Position numbers and translations under genes: made by a program. From NCBI GenBank assembly GCA_036346205.1, contig JARFJB010000091.1, forward strand, positions 3,768,501 through 3,832,500: a DNA stretch of 64,000 nucleotides, given 5' to 3'. The notes under the pieces are model-generated. The model was not told the origin of the DNA. It was given only the letters and a program-made list of their open reading frames with translations, and searched no databases. Every line of letters starts with the position of its first letter. Position 1 is the stretch's first letter. This document shows, piece by piece, positions 48,299 to 59,329 of this stretch. The DNA is from Vesta saturnalis (lineage: Eukaryota; Arthropoda; Insecta; Coleoptera; Lampyridae).

Positions 48299-49437
48299 TA
48301 AAGGATGGCGTCGACAATTATTGCGCTGCATTCTACCAATGTAAGTGTCTTCAAAATAGTCCAAAACTGGTTCTAATTCATCCGGCAATGCATTATTCAA
48401 CGCTTCTAACCCATTTTCTATCTCATTAATTGGGACAAACGCCAAAGCAAGTATCATACGTTCATGAAGTACAAAAATGCATTGTTATTGTATCGACCTA
48501 ATTAGTCCTTCTTCTGTAAAATTTTTTACTAAATGAAACAAGCATTCATTCATCTCCGCAAGAAGAAAATTTGATGTAAAATCATGAATTGCACTAAGTT
48601 CGAAATCGAGGGATATATGGGATGGTTGGAAATTAGGCTAAATATCACAAATTAAACGGATCATGCTGGTGTAAGTATCCTCTTCTTTGTTTGGGAGCAG
48701 TGCATATAAAATCAGTACAACGAAACCACGGCGTTCTGCCCTAATGACGAAGATCTTGAAAAACAATTAATTAGAAAACTCAGCAATTAATGTTAAAATA
48801 GTTATGTAAATTAATCAGATGAAAATTTAGAATTTATTATAATTATTGCATAATATTACAATTAAATTTCAAAAATGAATACAGAATTGTTTTCTTATAG
48901 CTTCTAATTAGCTGATGAAATAATTCTGGGGCGAGTCTCAAGGTCCCACCAACGTAAATTTTCTTTACGTGCATAATCCAAGTTTGTATGCTGATCTTGC
49001 CAAAAATGAGAATTCTCAACTCAAGAATCGGCCAACAAAAAATTTTCTTCTTCATAATTTCTGCAATTGTCTGGAATGTCAATAGAGGCACGATCAGGAG
49101 GTTATGCTGGAGCTACTCTAATTGCTCGTCTTGAACGCTGAATTATTCGTCGTTGTTTGGGTGGCATTTGTACGAATTTAGCTTGGGATTTCTAGAGTTT
49201 CAATAGCTCTACGTTGAATTACGTTAATTGTGCGAACCACTACGACTCACGCAGCATCATTTCCATGGCAGTGTTCACTAACAACCCGAATAAATTCACC
49301 ACTTAGAGCGTTTGCATAAATACGACCTTTACATCGTTTATTTTTTTCAATATCAACATCACACGATTTTTTAGACCCATTAGCAATTAACTTGTCTAAA
49401 CCATACAAATATCCATTATGCTCATAATTTTATTTAT
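48299..49437 (-). pseudogene. MULE transposase with FLYWCH zinc finger, broken
   Basis: On the minus strand the N-terminal part (about 49247-49430) reads NGYLYGLDKLIANG, then a finger with the cysteine pair of SCDVDIEKNKRCKGR nine residues apart. Nineteen residues later comes HCH. This is the C-x9-C-x19-HxH form of FLYWCH domains, with the usual Trp missing. The transposase core at about 48300-48770 reads LYALLPNKEEDTYTSMIRL, then ISLDFELSAIHDF with the second catalytic Asp, ECLFHLVKNF (the conserved C-x-x-H), LALAFVPINEIENGLEAL and DYFEDTYIGR. Two stops are in this part, and the middle region 48770-49240 is degraded. Such proteins excise and insert Mutator-type elements. Confidence 0.85.
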
Positions 49438-50159
49438 TACGAATTGAACGTATCATTTAGAATACAATGTAAACGTTAATAAGGTACGCCAAAGACCATT
49501 AAATAGAAAACCCCCGTTCCCACTTATCCTTAAGCCGGGTAGTACTTCAATTACCATTGTCTAGAAGATGTTAATTGATATTTAAGGATTTTAACTTATT
49601 TCATTTTCTGCTATAATAATTTATTGTTTTATACTCGTAATCCCCATTCACAGTATCTGTCAATTAACCCGTCAACAAACAAAGAAAAAGATACTTACTG
49701 TTACTGAAGTTCATTAAACAAACATTAGCAAAGGTATTTACTTTAATGATCAGAGACACGATTAATATAGTACATATGAAAGATTCTTTTCTATTTTGTT
49801 TAATATCTTAATTACCCTATTGCCATGGAATAAAATCTGGTATTTATATTATGTACTTACCTAATTGTACTTGACCTATTCAATCGCCTACATTGAATTT
49901 TCTGTTTATAACAAAATATGCAAAATAAGTAGCCCTAAATTCAAGTCGATACTTACATTGAAGAGATTACATAATATATTTATATTATAATAATACAAAA
50001 CGTGATTATTTAAAGGATGAGTTCACGTCGAGATGAGGTCTCGTCCAGATGAAGTTGTGTCGAGATGATCTCGCGGCGAAATGATGTCGCGTCGAAACGA
50101 TATCGCGACGAAACGGCGATGTCGAAGTGGGACCGTCGAAGTGACCGCGTCGAAATAAG

Positions 50160-52404
50160 ATGTATCGGTGGTTTAATGACTGCTTAATTGCTTTTGAATG
50201 AGCTGCTTTTTCACCTTCTTTTGTGGCGGCCTTTACAGTTCATCCTCTATCATTTTCTGTTTAGATCAGATATGAACTTCCGTTTCTAATAATTGAGACT
50301 TTGTCCCATTTCTCTACCCCCTGATGAATCAAGTGTCAACGTTAACCTTCATTTATCACTTACTATTACATAATCGGGACAACCCATGCTTTTCAATTGC
50401 TTTTCAATTGTGACTCGACACTTTATCTATAGATTTCACTCGTACTAAATAAAAGACTAAAGTACTAATCGATGGACAACTAATCTCGCCCATGTTCAGT
50501 ATTGGATTGTTGAGAAATCTTAAGAACTGCTGCTTTTCACTAACTTTAATGTTAATTGTGTTAAAAGGAAGTGACAATCAGTTTCTTCAAAACCGTTTTA
50601 GGTTACACAGGCCTTAGCGCCACCTCAGTGCTTGAAATTATTTCTCTAAATTTATTTTACCCATTTTGACATGGCTCCTTGATATAAGGTAATGCCGAGA
50701 CGGTTTTATCATTAACAGGAACACGGTACGTAATCACAGAAATCACGTGAATTCATAAGCAACCTTATGCAAAGAGCGTCTCCTTGCACGCGCCATTTAT
50801 AAGGCGCGTGCAAGGTAAGGAGGAATTCGTTTACGAAGGTACACAGAACCGTTAGTTTCACGCATTACCTATTTAATTATTATTAGTACCTTCTATGTGG
50901 TTTATTTCCGGTAAACTCTGCTGAAATTCTACCTTCAGATCTTCGAATAAATGTTGTCACTCGATGTAGAATCAAAAAATATGTTCAAAAGTTGGATCTC
51001 AGGCAGTTTTTAGGTTTGGAAAGCATTGTACGGTATGCTACATACTGATGGTCCAGCAACTATTGCGGAAAAGGGATGCTTGAAATGACCTTCCATCTTA
51101 AAGCACGAAATAACCACGTGAAATAAAAAAAAATTGGATAATACCTTTTGACTTACAATTCATAAAGTGATTGGGATGCTTATTGAACATCTCCATTGTA
51201 CTTGATGTGTTGTAACATTTTCCATAATACGTATGAATTAATACATCTTCAACATCGCGCTGAATATCGTTTAATTGTCTTAGATCTGCTGGAGACCATC
51301 CACTTATTTAAAGAGTAGTAAAACCGTTGGGGTAGCATGCACTTCAAGTTTTCAAATTCAGCCAATACCTTGGTACCAAATTTTATGGTTATAATGTCAA
51401 TTTTAAGCACCAGCTTGGCCACATTATTAAATGGTTTGCAATATATAACTCAATTTATTGAATGTAAATCCATCATACTTAAAATCGAAGATTAAATTAG
51501 TAAAACTAATACACAACACTTAAAAAAAACACTTACCCCGGTGAAGTTCTCGTAAATGCTGAGTCATAAGGGAGCAACGGATTAGTTGTTTTAAACGGGG
51601 GCATGTTAGAAACGGAACGATGCTCTAAAATGGTGCTCATCCCCATCAGAAACAGGAACAATCCCAAACCTCCCCATATGTTATGTTGGAAAAATATGGA
51701 CCAAAAATGTTAATAAAAATGCTGGACCACACTGCAGCCCCAAGATGCTGAAATCAGATGTGTCCCTTAGAGATATGTACCGCATAGAAAGCGAAATACC
51801 TGATAGGGGATGGACCGAAAACATAGGGCCCTGAAAATATTTTAGAATCAATTAATTGCACAAAATATATAATATATAATATGATCTTGAGACATGAATT
51901 CAATAGATCGAGGACAATAATTAAAAAAAAACTTAAAAACCTTAAATATATTTGAAAATTCCTGAAGAATCGGGGTTGTAGCTCAAGAAACCAGAATAAT
52001 TCTAACAACTCTCACCCGTTTTTTCACATGCAGGGAGGTTAAACACAAGGAATTGGCATTTGTTGGGAGATGGGTCTATACTACCCCTTTTCGATAGCGA
52101 AAACACAATGGTCTAAACCAATAGCTTAAAAATCTCTAATTCCCCAACCATATTTTAATTAAAAGTAGTGTTATAGTCGCTAAATTACAAAACACTAGTG
52201 TTAAACTGAAAATAGCCGGATTTTTAATAATTTTTTTCACAGCTTACATAGTCGAGGTATTATTGAAACAAGTCTGGATTCTGATAATTCGAATTGAACA
52301 TTGAACAGTTCAATTCTAACCACGAAAAGCAGAGGTAAAGTGACTTGAAAAAGGTAGATACGATTCACGGAAACGTCGCCAATTTATCAAAATGGAGTAT
52401 ACAT
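50160..52404. other. AT-rich region, no gene seen
   Basis: No recognisable coding content. The only striking structure is the GC-rich hairpin at 50782-50815. Confidence 0.5.
50782..50815. repeat. Perfect 13-pair GC-rich hairpin
   Basis: CCTTGCACGCGCC pairs without a mismatch with GGCGCGTGCAAGG around the loop ATTTATAA. The strong GC content contrasts with the neighbourhood. There is no T-run, so it is not a typical terminator, and nothing in the context tells its role. Confidence 0.9.
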
Positions 52405-52855
52405 ATTAACATAACAAAATACTTATCTTTTTTGGGATTTTTTAATGGTGTACTTTAAATTATACAATCTAAACGTTTCGATAACACTTACAGTTATCTT
52501 CGTCAGTAGTAATGTTTGTTAAAAATTGTTAAAGATGTAGTAAACAATTTTGTCAAATTTAATGGTGTACTTTAAATTATACAATCTAAACGTTTCGATA
52601 ACACTTACAGTTATCTTCGTCAGTAGTAATGTTTGTTAAAAATTGTTAAAGATGTAGTAAACAATTTTGTAAAATTTGACAAAATTGTTTACTACATCTT
52701 TAACAATTTTTAACAAACATTACTACTGAAGAAGATAACTGTAAGTGTTATCGAAACGTTTAGATTGTATAATTTAACGTACACCATTAAAAAATCCCAA
52801 AAAAGATAAGTATTTTATTATGAGTGTTAATGGTGAAAGTTTACATTTTCATGCA
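52405..52855. repeat. Array of three Penelope-type terminal modules, tandem plus inverted
   Basis: A 117-base unit at 52444-52560 is repeated directly at 52561-52677 with one visible difference. A third copy in opposite orientation runs from about 52676 to 52855, so the second and third copies form a near-perfect palindrome centred near 52677. Each holds the GATAAC...GTTATC stem with the CTGANGA core. Confidence 0.9.
52718..52775 (+). ncRNA. Hammerhead-ribozyme-like core in a Penelope module
   Basis: CTGAAGA at 52726-52732 fits the hammerhead core CUGANGA. One extra base follows, then GATAAC and GTTATC as a six-pair stem II, then GAAAC at 52753-52757. A two-pair stem III (AC with GT, nine-base loop) would place cleavage after GTA at about 52767-52769. 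Stem I is weak. Penelope elements are known to carry minimal type I hammerheads, but the extra base between the core and stem II is not canonical, so activity is uncertain. Confidence 0.35.
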
Positions 52856-52867
52856 TATTAACATGTA

Positions 52868-52926
<59 letters not shown>
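52868..52926. repeat. (TA)n microsatellite
   Basis: TA tract directly left of mariner J. Confidence 0.95.
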
Positions 52927-52927
<1 letters not shown>

Positions 52928-54850
52928 GACCTCCCCTGCCAACTCGTTTATTTTAAATGTTAAACAAAATCGCTCGGTCTCGTCGATTTTTAAATTTGTT
53001 TAAATATCTAACGGTATCAAACTTTCGGTATTTCGATGTATCCTCATCAGGTGGCAGCCACACATTCAATTTTTTTAAATAGCAAAGGGAACCATGTGCC
53101 ACTTCATTTAAAAGGTTTTTGAAAATCTGATTTCAAAAATATACTACATTAATACTTTATGCTTATTTATTAACTGATTCAATAGTAAAAATGTTCCAAC
53201 CGTTACGTTAACAAATTTCAATAATAAAAGTTCAAAATTTTAGTGTGTGAGGTGTTCAAAATGTTCACCATTAACCTATTTTTGGTTTGTTCTCCAATAA
53301 TGATAATCAACCTTTAAAAAACGATGTGGACTATTTTTTAACCATTTTTACATGTACTATTTCACTTTATGTATCTGGTCTACCATTTGTTTATTAAAAA
53401 AACTGTCAAAAATTAAAACGATTGTCAAAAGCCTATTATTAAATATTTCTTGTATTGTTTGAATAGAAGTAAACTTGTTATCAGTTTCATTTTACGATTA
53501 GGTTTAACTAAATTAAAGTTTTGTATTTAGTCGACAAATGTGAAGCAATTGTGGTTTTTGGAGAGACTAAACGTAACTACCACGAAACGGCAAGAATTTT
53601 TAATCAACGATTTTCTAACCATCCCATTGATAGACATTATTTTAGATCCATTATTTCTAAATTTCTTGAAACTGGGCAGCGTGCAAAACAAGAAGCGTGC
53701 TGGTAGATCATCTACTACGGAAGATACAGGTAAATGTGTTGTCACAATTCGTTGTATATACATCTGTATTAAGCAGAAGTGTAGCTTGTGATTGCGATGT
53801 CAGTCAAAAAACAGTTTTGAAGATACTTATCCATACAAACTGCAAATGGTTAACGAACTAACGGAAGATGATCCAGACAGACGGAATACTGTGAAATTAT
53901 GGCTACAACTCTTCGACAAAATACTGATTATTTGAAGCACGTCTGCTTTAGGGATGAAACTAAATTTTATTTGAATGGGCACGTTCACCGTCAAAATGTC
54001 AGGTACTGGTCTGATACAAATCCTAGGTTGTTTTGTAAAGGTCATACACATGTTCAGGAAAAGTTATATGTATGGGCAGGTGTATTGGGTAATTATCTAG
54101 AAGAATCAATATTGATTTACACATTTAAATGGCGGAAAATACCTCAACATGTTGGAGAATAAATTAACAGCTGCAATAGCCGACATAATCCACATGATTT
54201 TCACCAAGACATAATTCTCCAGCAATACGGAGCTTCATCTCATTATACACGCAGGGTTCGAAATTATTTATGCACCTTTTTCCCGGACGATAGATTGTAC
54301 AACGTGGACCCATAGAATGATCACGAGATCACCGGATCTTACCCCATTAGATTTCTTCTTGTGGGGTCCAATGCATACCAGACAAATCCACAAAGCATTG
54401 CTAACTTACGACAGAGAATTGTACAAGAATGTAAAAACATAACTTGAGAAATTTTACAGAATGTTGGAGAAGAAACAAAAAACATACTACTGCCAACAGG
54501 TTAATGGTTAACATTTTGAACACTTCACAAACTAAAATTTGGAGTTTTTCTGATCAAAATTTATTAATGTGACAGTAACATTGTTCCTATTCATCAGTTA
54601 ATAAATAAGCATAAACTATTAGTGTAGCACATTTTTGGAATCGGATTTTCATGACCTTTCAAACGAAGTGTCACATGACCCCCTTTACTATTTAAAAAAA
54701 AATTACGTGGCTGTCACCTGATAGGGGTTCATCGAAATACCGAAACTTTGATACCGTTAGATAATTAGAACAAGTTTAAAAATCTACGAGTTCGAACGAT
54801 TTGGTTTGATCTTTAAGATAAATGAGTAGACAGGGCGGGCGGTAAGACTT
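52927..54850 (+). mobile_element. DD41D-type mariner J with long terminal inverted repeats
   Basis: Arms of about 340 bases (52930-53290 and 54500-54845) share 'ATCTAACGGTATCAAA', 'CCGAAA', 'AAATCCGATT' type and 'TTAACCATTAACCT' type blocks in opposite order. A second (TA)n tract (54862-54895) follows the right end, so both ends again border TA repeats. Confidence 0.85.
53521..54533 (+). pseudogene. DD41D-type transposase, broken
   Basis: Readable blocks on the plus strand begin with AIVVFGETKRNYHETARIFN (first helix-turn-helix region, from about 53545). RDETKFYLNGHVHRQNVRYW follows with the first catalytic Asp (about 53950), then YVWAGVLGN. In the second motif the sequence reads LQQYGASSHYTRR, so Asp has become Tyr. 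The third motif, SPDLTPLDFFLWGPM, is intact around 54335. The tail has the HFEHFTN ending at 54533 after a stop. The start codon is uncertain. Frameshifts occur near 53700-53900 and 54300. Confidence 0.85.
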
Positions 54851-54861
54851 TATTCTCTCAC

Positions 54862-54908
<47 letters not shown>

Positions 54909-55609
54909 TGAGAGTTGCGCAATTGATCGTGATTTTGAATTTTATGGGTCTCGTGTAAATTTGTTAATCAGCTTTACTATATTCTATATCCAGAGCTCTC
55001 GTTGCCGTATCGATTCGTTTGTTTCGTTAAGGTATGCGCATTAATTTGAGTTAGGTTTTTGGTTTTTTTAACTGCGTTTTGCAACCTTTGGGATTCGATA
55101 AGATTTGACTGAATGTATGTGTGTATGTAAATCTTTTTCAAAAGATCATATGTGCGCTATGTAAATAAAATATAACGAATAACTTTTTTTTACTTTTTCT
55201 TTTTACTGTTGTGTGGTTAAATTACCTAGATAAAATGTTGGTCTGTCTATATAGTGTAACTATCGATTATTTTTGTCAATTGTTCCTTGTATTATTTGTT
55301 TTTTCGTATACTACGTGTCGATTCCAACTTATTTTTAATTTTAATAAATTGTAATGGCTTTAGTAAGGATAGTGTTAATAACCCAAGTCATTCATATACA
55401 TACATATACTAAATATTCGCTATTTCTAGTTCTTGAGCAACAATGCAGTACAGTAACGTTTTTAAGCTAATACAGTTACAGTATTTGACGTGGCTTTAAA
55501 AAATTGGGATCATTATTCTTCAGTGCTTTTAAATTTCGTTAAATTTTGTATGTATGATTCACGTAGCTTGTTTTCTGTTTAAGATTTTTATACATCTTTA
55601 AAAATGTTT
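54851..55609. other. No gene seen
   Basis: (TA)n at 54862-54895 is followed by AT-rich sequence. A minus-strand stretch around 54990-55090 is open but not recognised. Confidence 0.4.
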
Positions 55610-55725
55610 AAGATGTTTAATCATCTTAAACATGTCTAAAAGATGTTATTACTACTGAGGGCGATAACTGTAGGTGTTATCGAAACGTAAAGATTTGTAT
55701 AAATATAAATACAAAAATACACCAA
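55610..55725 (+). repeat. Penelope-type terminal module
   Basis: GATAACTGTAGGTGTTATC with GAAAC following is the module's stem; the core reads CTGAGGG, one base off the CUGANGA pattern. A stem I with two inner and four outer pairs separated by an internal loop can be drawn with the bases after GTA. Confidence 0.7.
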
Positions 55726-56650
55726 TTCCAAGCAGCAGTTTGAAGTCATAACGTTTTTATGACAGCATTACGACATAAAATGGGCTACAATTCTAAATAG
55801 TTTTTACAATAATCATAACGAGGTGACGGGCATGTAAATTGGTTACCACTATACAAAATTAGAAATTTATGACGAAATTTTGGTGCTATGTATTCCTGTT
55901 TTATTAAAAATAAAAATGTATCAAAAATGGTTTATACAGTAGTTCAGAAACCTATACCAATTTGTCAGTATGCAAATACTTTTCAACTGTGTTTATTTCG
56001 ATAGTCTGTATAAACCTCCAAGTGCGGTATGGACTCTTATGGACTAAATGTCTTTTTTACTGTCTTTGGTCATCTACAAATAACACTGTCCGTGTCTGTC
56101 GTGACGATGTCGTCAAACGTAAAATGTAATTTTATTAACACATAATATCCTTGAGCTGTCAAATTATTGCTCGTTTGGTTTACGGTATTTGTCAACACAA
56201 ACTAAATTCGTTTATTAAGAATCGTTCTTTTCAGAGCATCTAAATCCAATTCAAGCGTTTTGTAGGCTAATTAATTACTTTTCTGTCGTAATGTACATTA
56301 GCGCAGCAGTTAAAGAGGCGAGCAAAGCTTTGTGTTATTCAAAACATAGTATACATTCTATCAAAATGGAAGATCAATGATAATGTTCATGTACATAACC
56401 AGAGTATGTAATCAATTATTCGACGTAAAATTCATGATTATCTATTTTTAAACGCAATCCACTATTCAACTCTTGAAAGATACCCGTTTTTTATTTCAAA
56501 AAATGGGACGCAGAAGATCAGAGGATGTGCCCATGTGTGATGCCATCGTAGCTGCCCGAACAAGGCGCTGGCGAGTATCTATTTTAGATAAGATAAACAA
56601 ATCTACTGCAACCTAACAAAAGTAGCTAGATAAACAAAACTAGCGTAACC
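55726..56650. other. AT-rich region, no gene seen
   Basis: Nothing recognisable apart from short open frames. Confidence 0.45.
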
Positions 56651-56731
56651 AAAAAAAAATGCATGTGCCGGGATTCGAACCCGCGCCAACAGCGTGGAAG
56701 GCGACCGCCACCACTACACCACCAGAGCTCT
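56651..56731 (-). mobile_element. tRNA-Gly-derived SINE head or pseudogene with Pol III terminator
   Basis: On the minus strand a perfect A box (TGGTGTAGTGG) at 56711-56721 and a perfect B box (GGTTCGAATCC) at 56671-56681 are spaced as in a tRNA. The anticodon loop CTTCCAC would be TCC (Gly). The 5' and 3' acceptor sequences do not pair. A T9 run follows at 56651-56659. This is therefore a tRNA-derived Pol III unit rather than a working tRNA-Gly. Confidence 0.6.
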
Positions 56732-57856
56732 AGCAGTTTGACATTGAAAGTGACATTTAAATCATAAAAATTTCTATTTATGTAGATTTATGTAGATAAT
56801 ACATAACGAAATGGGCGCAGATACTTATGAAAAATGGTTTATCGATTAGCTTCTTCCAAACATACGTATTACGGTGGGATTTATGTTTATTATTTACAGA
56901 GTTATTGTTTTGAAATTTATCTTTATAGTTTATTTGCACAGTGATACTGTTTATGGCCGATAAGAACACTAGTTGACGTTTTCGCTGCTATTGTACTCAC
57001 TTAACCACTTCACACGTTAACACTTTATGTATAACATACTAATTCCCAAGCTAAATTTATATACGTACACATCGTACATACAGGATGCGCTCGAATCAAA
57101 ACAAATAAAACACTAATGACACTTCAATTTAAGACTTGGTACTCAAAAAGTTGACACACTACATTTAATGTTATGGGTCAAGAAAGAGATCATCAGGTTC
57201 CTCGTTCGCATTTATATCCGATAGAAATGGTTTAATGTGTTAACATGTTTAATGATTAAGGTAAAAAACATGGAAGAATTAATAAAATTTAGTTACGCAA
57301 TAGTGACAATTGAAAATTGACTTTATACTAGTCATGTAAATACTGTTTAAAGTAGCACGCAAGTAGTAGATAACACAAGTATCTTCGGAAGATCTAAAAT
57401 CGACTCCACCGATTAAACCAAATTGGCAAACATCATTTGTGCGAGAAATATAATGTAATAATAGAAATCAACGATGTACCTACAATAAAATGATATTGTT
57501 TATCGGGCAGTTTCTTCCATATGTTAAGCACAACGTTACAATTTCCATCTGATAGAATGTCTCATAGTGTACATATAGGGGTTTCTTTCATATACCAAGG
57601 TAAATGCTAGAGGAGCATCAATCCCACTACCTGCGGATCTCTACCTCAATATAAAATTCACACATCTACTTCGCTTTTCTATTAAAATACAGTCCAAAGT
57701 TTCGATTTATATAAATGAAAGGTAGCACTTTTCGGTATATTTATAGTTTATATAAATGGTAAATGTGTATTGGAGTTATTTACTTTGAGGTTAGAAACTG
57801 TATCTGTCATACCGTACCTACGGTGTTATAACCGGATTTATGGTATTATAAAACGG

Positions 57857-57857
<1 letters not shown>
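56732..57857. other. AT-rich region, no gene seen
   Basis: No recognised coding or repeat content. Confidence 0.45.

Positions 57858-57920
<63 letters not shown>
57858..57920. repeat. (TA)n microsatellite
   Basis: TA tract that ends exactly at a Penelope fragment. Confidence 0.95.
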
Positions 57921-57923
<3 letters not shown>

Positions 57924-58305
57924 CAATCTCCACATGGAATCTTCGAAACTCTTTGATCTTCTAAGTTTATTTTGATTTTCGGGTTCGGCAGCACAGTTCT
58001 AATTTTTTGGTTTTTATGTAATATTTTTTGAACAGCTTGTTTATTTGATCCGTTGTTACTTTTTTACATGTAGTAACATTTGCATTGCTCTTGCATTGTT
58101 TTGACGCCTTGTTCGTAAGAATATTTAGTAGTAAAGTAAATTTAATATTTCCATTTCCTTTTTCATTGTTACGTTCGTCTGCTAGTCGTGTTGATTGTGT
58201 AACTAATGTTATAACTACGGATTGTATCTGTGCTGAGTGGAGATTTGATTTAGGATTTAAGTATCTGTTTGTGTGTGTTGTCTGTCTGTGTACCGTATGC
58301 CCTAA
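57921..58305 (-). pseudogene. Penelope fragment, thumb region and start of GIY-YIG, antisense
   Basis: The minus strand reads THTNRYLNPKSNLHSAQIQS and VVITLVTQSTRLADERNNEK, the region after the reverse transcriptase palm. PNPKIKIN and KIPCGD follow, the start of the GIY-YIG domain, cut off at the (TA)n tract. The fragment is joined head to head with the sense fragment that begins at about 58309. Confidence 0.75.
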
Positions 58306-59115
58306 TTGCTCTTCTCTATTCTAACACATGACCGTAAGCAGTTAAACCAATTTCTAAGACATTTGGATGAAATGAACCCCAAAATTAAGTTTACAATGGA
58401 ATTGAAACAAAATGGAAAACTGCCATTTTTAGATATGCTAGTTTACAAAACTGGAAAAAATATAGGGTACAAGGTATACAAACAGATGATTAAGTACCAA
58501 ATCACATCACCACCTACCACGGCTACAATCCGTAGTTAAAACGTTGCTTACATGTTTAAGGCGACTAGCAAACCACCGTAACGTGAAAAAGGCAATGGAA
58601 ATATTAAAAACTGCTTAATTACAAAATGAATTGACAAACAAGGATGTCCAACAAAGTGATACTACTATATATAACAGGACCAACGGTTAAAATAAGCAAG
58701 GTATTAAAAAAACAACCAAAATTTCTGACGAACCCGAAAACCAAGATAACCTAGAAGATGAGATCCCATGTGAAGATTGTGACAAAAAACATTGGTCAAA
58801 CAAATAGACGCATCTGTGTTGATCATCTGTCTAAAAGAAATAATAAGAGAAGCAGTAGAGATGGAGAAATGGCCTAATAACCTTAACACACGAGCTGACA
58901 CGTAAAGATTACCCAACACGTGGAAACTAGTGCTAAATACCAACAAGCCCTTACAACCAACACGCAAGCAAGCAGAAATGGCAGTCAAATCTACGAAGCA
59001 AAACAAAGAATGCTGGAAATAGAAATCCGAGAAAGTGAAAATCACCAACGGTATAAATACCCAGAAAATGCAGTCGACAGTCTGGTTCGTATAACGAGAA
59101 GTAGAACGAGACAAT
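58306..59115 (+). pseudogene. Penelope fragment, palm end to GIY-YIG, sense
   Basis: The plus strand reads LNQFLRHLDEMNPKIKFTME and KLPFLDMLVYKTGK, the end of the palm and start of the thumb. Frameshifted remnants of the thumb (ATIRS, then RRLANHRNVKKAMEILK) follow. EIPCEDCDKKHWSN is the start of a GIY-YIG domain that then breaks off. The frame near the end reads SLVRITRSRTRQ, a C-terminal ending also seen in the related copy at 60800. The cluster shares its parent family with 57921-58305. Confidence 0.75.
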
Positions 59116-59207
59116 AAGTAACCTGAAAATGGTAAATATGATTTTACTAAAACGTCGTCGATTCAATGAACGTTCTTATATGAACCGCATTACAAGCACC
59201 TCAAGAG

Positions 59208-59208
<1 letters not shown>

Positions 59209-59266
<58 letters not shown>

Positions 59267-59272
59267 ATATAC

Positions 59273-59309
<37 letters not shown>
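59209..59309. repeat. Interrupted (TA)n microsatellite
   Basis: Two TA tracts with a short break at about 59262-59278. Confidence 0.95.
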
Positions 59310-59311
<2 letters not shown>

Positions 59312-59329
59312 GTATTGAATAATTATTTG

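Larger units (their letters stand above)
47814..50159 (-). mobile_element. Mutator-like element with long repetitive terminal repeats
   Basis: The left end CTTATGTCGACGCGGCCACT (47814) and the right end in reverse complement CTTATTTCGACGCGGTCACT (50159) begin arms of about 95 and 140 bases. The arms consist of degenerate repeats of TCGACGCGA-like words and stand out by high CG content in AT-rich DNA. Inside are fragments of a MULE-type transposase with a FLYWCH finger. A Penelope module (47957-48110) and a SINE (48125-48298) were inserted later. I could not identify a clean target-site duplication. Confidence 0.85.

Noticed and set aside
52405..52855. Tandem units considered as a CRISPR or satellite array
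   Set aside because: Only three copies exist, one inverted, and they match Penelope terminal modules elsewhere in the window; the DNA is eukaryotic.
58085..58324. 79-codon open frame on the plus strand
   Set aside because: It is antisense to the Penelope fragment at 57921-58305.
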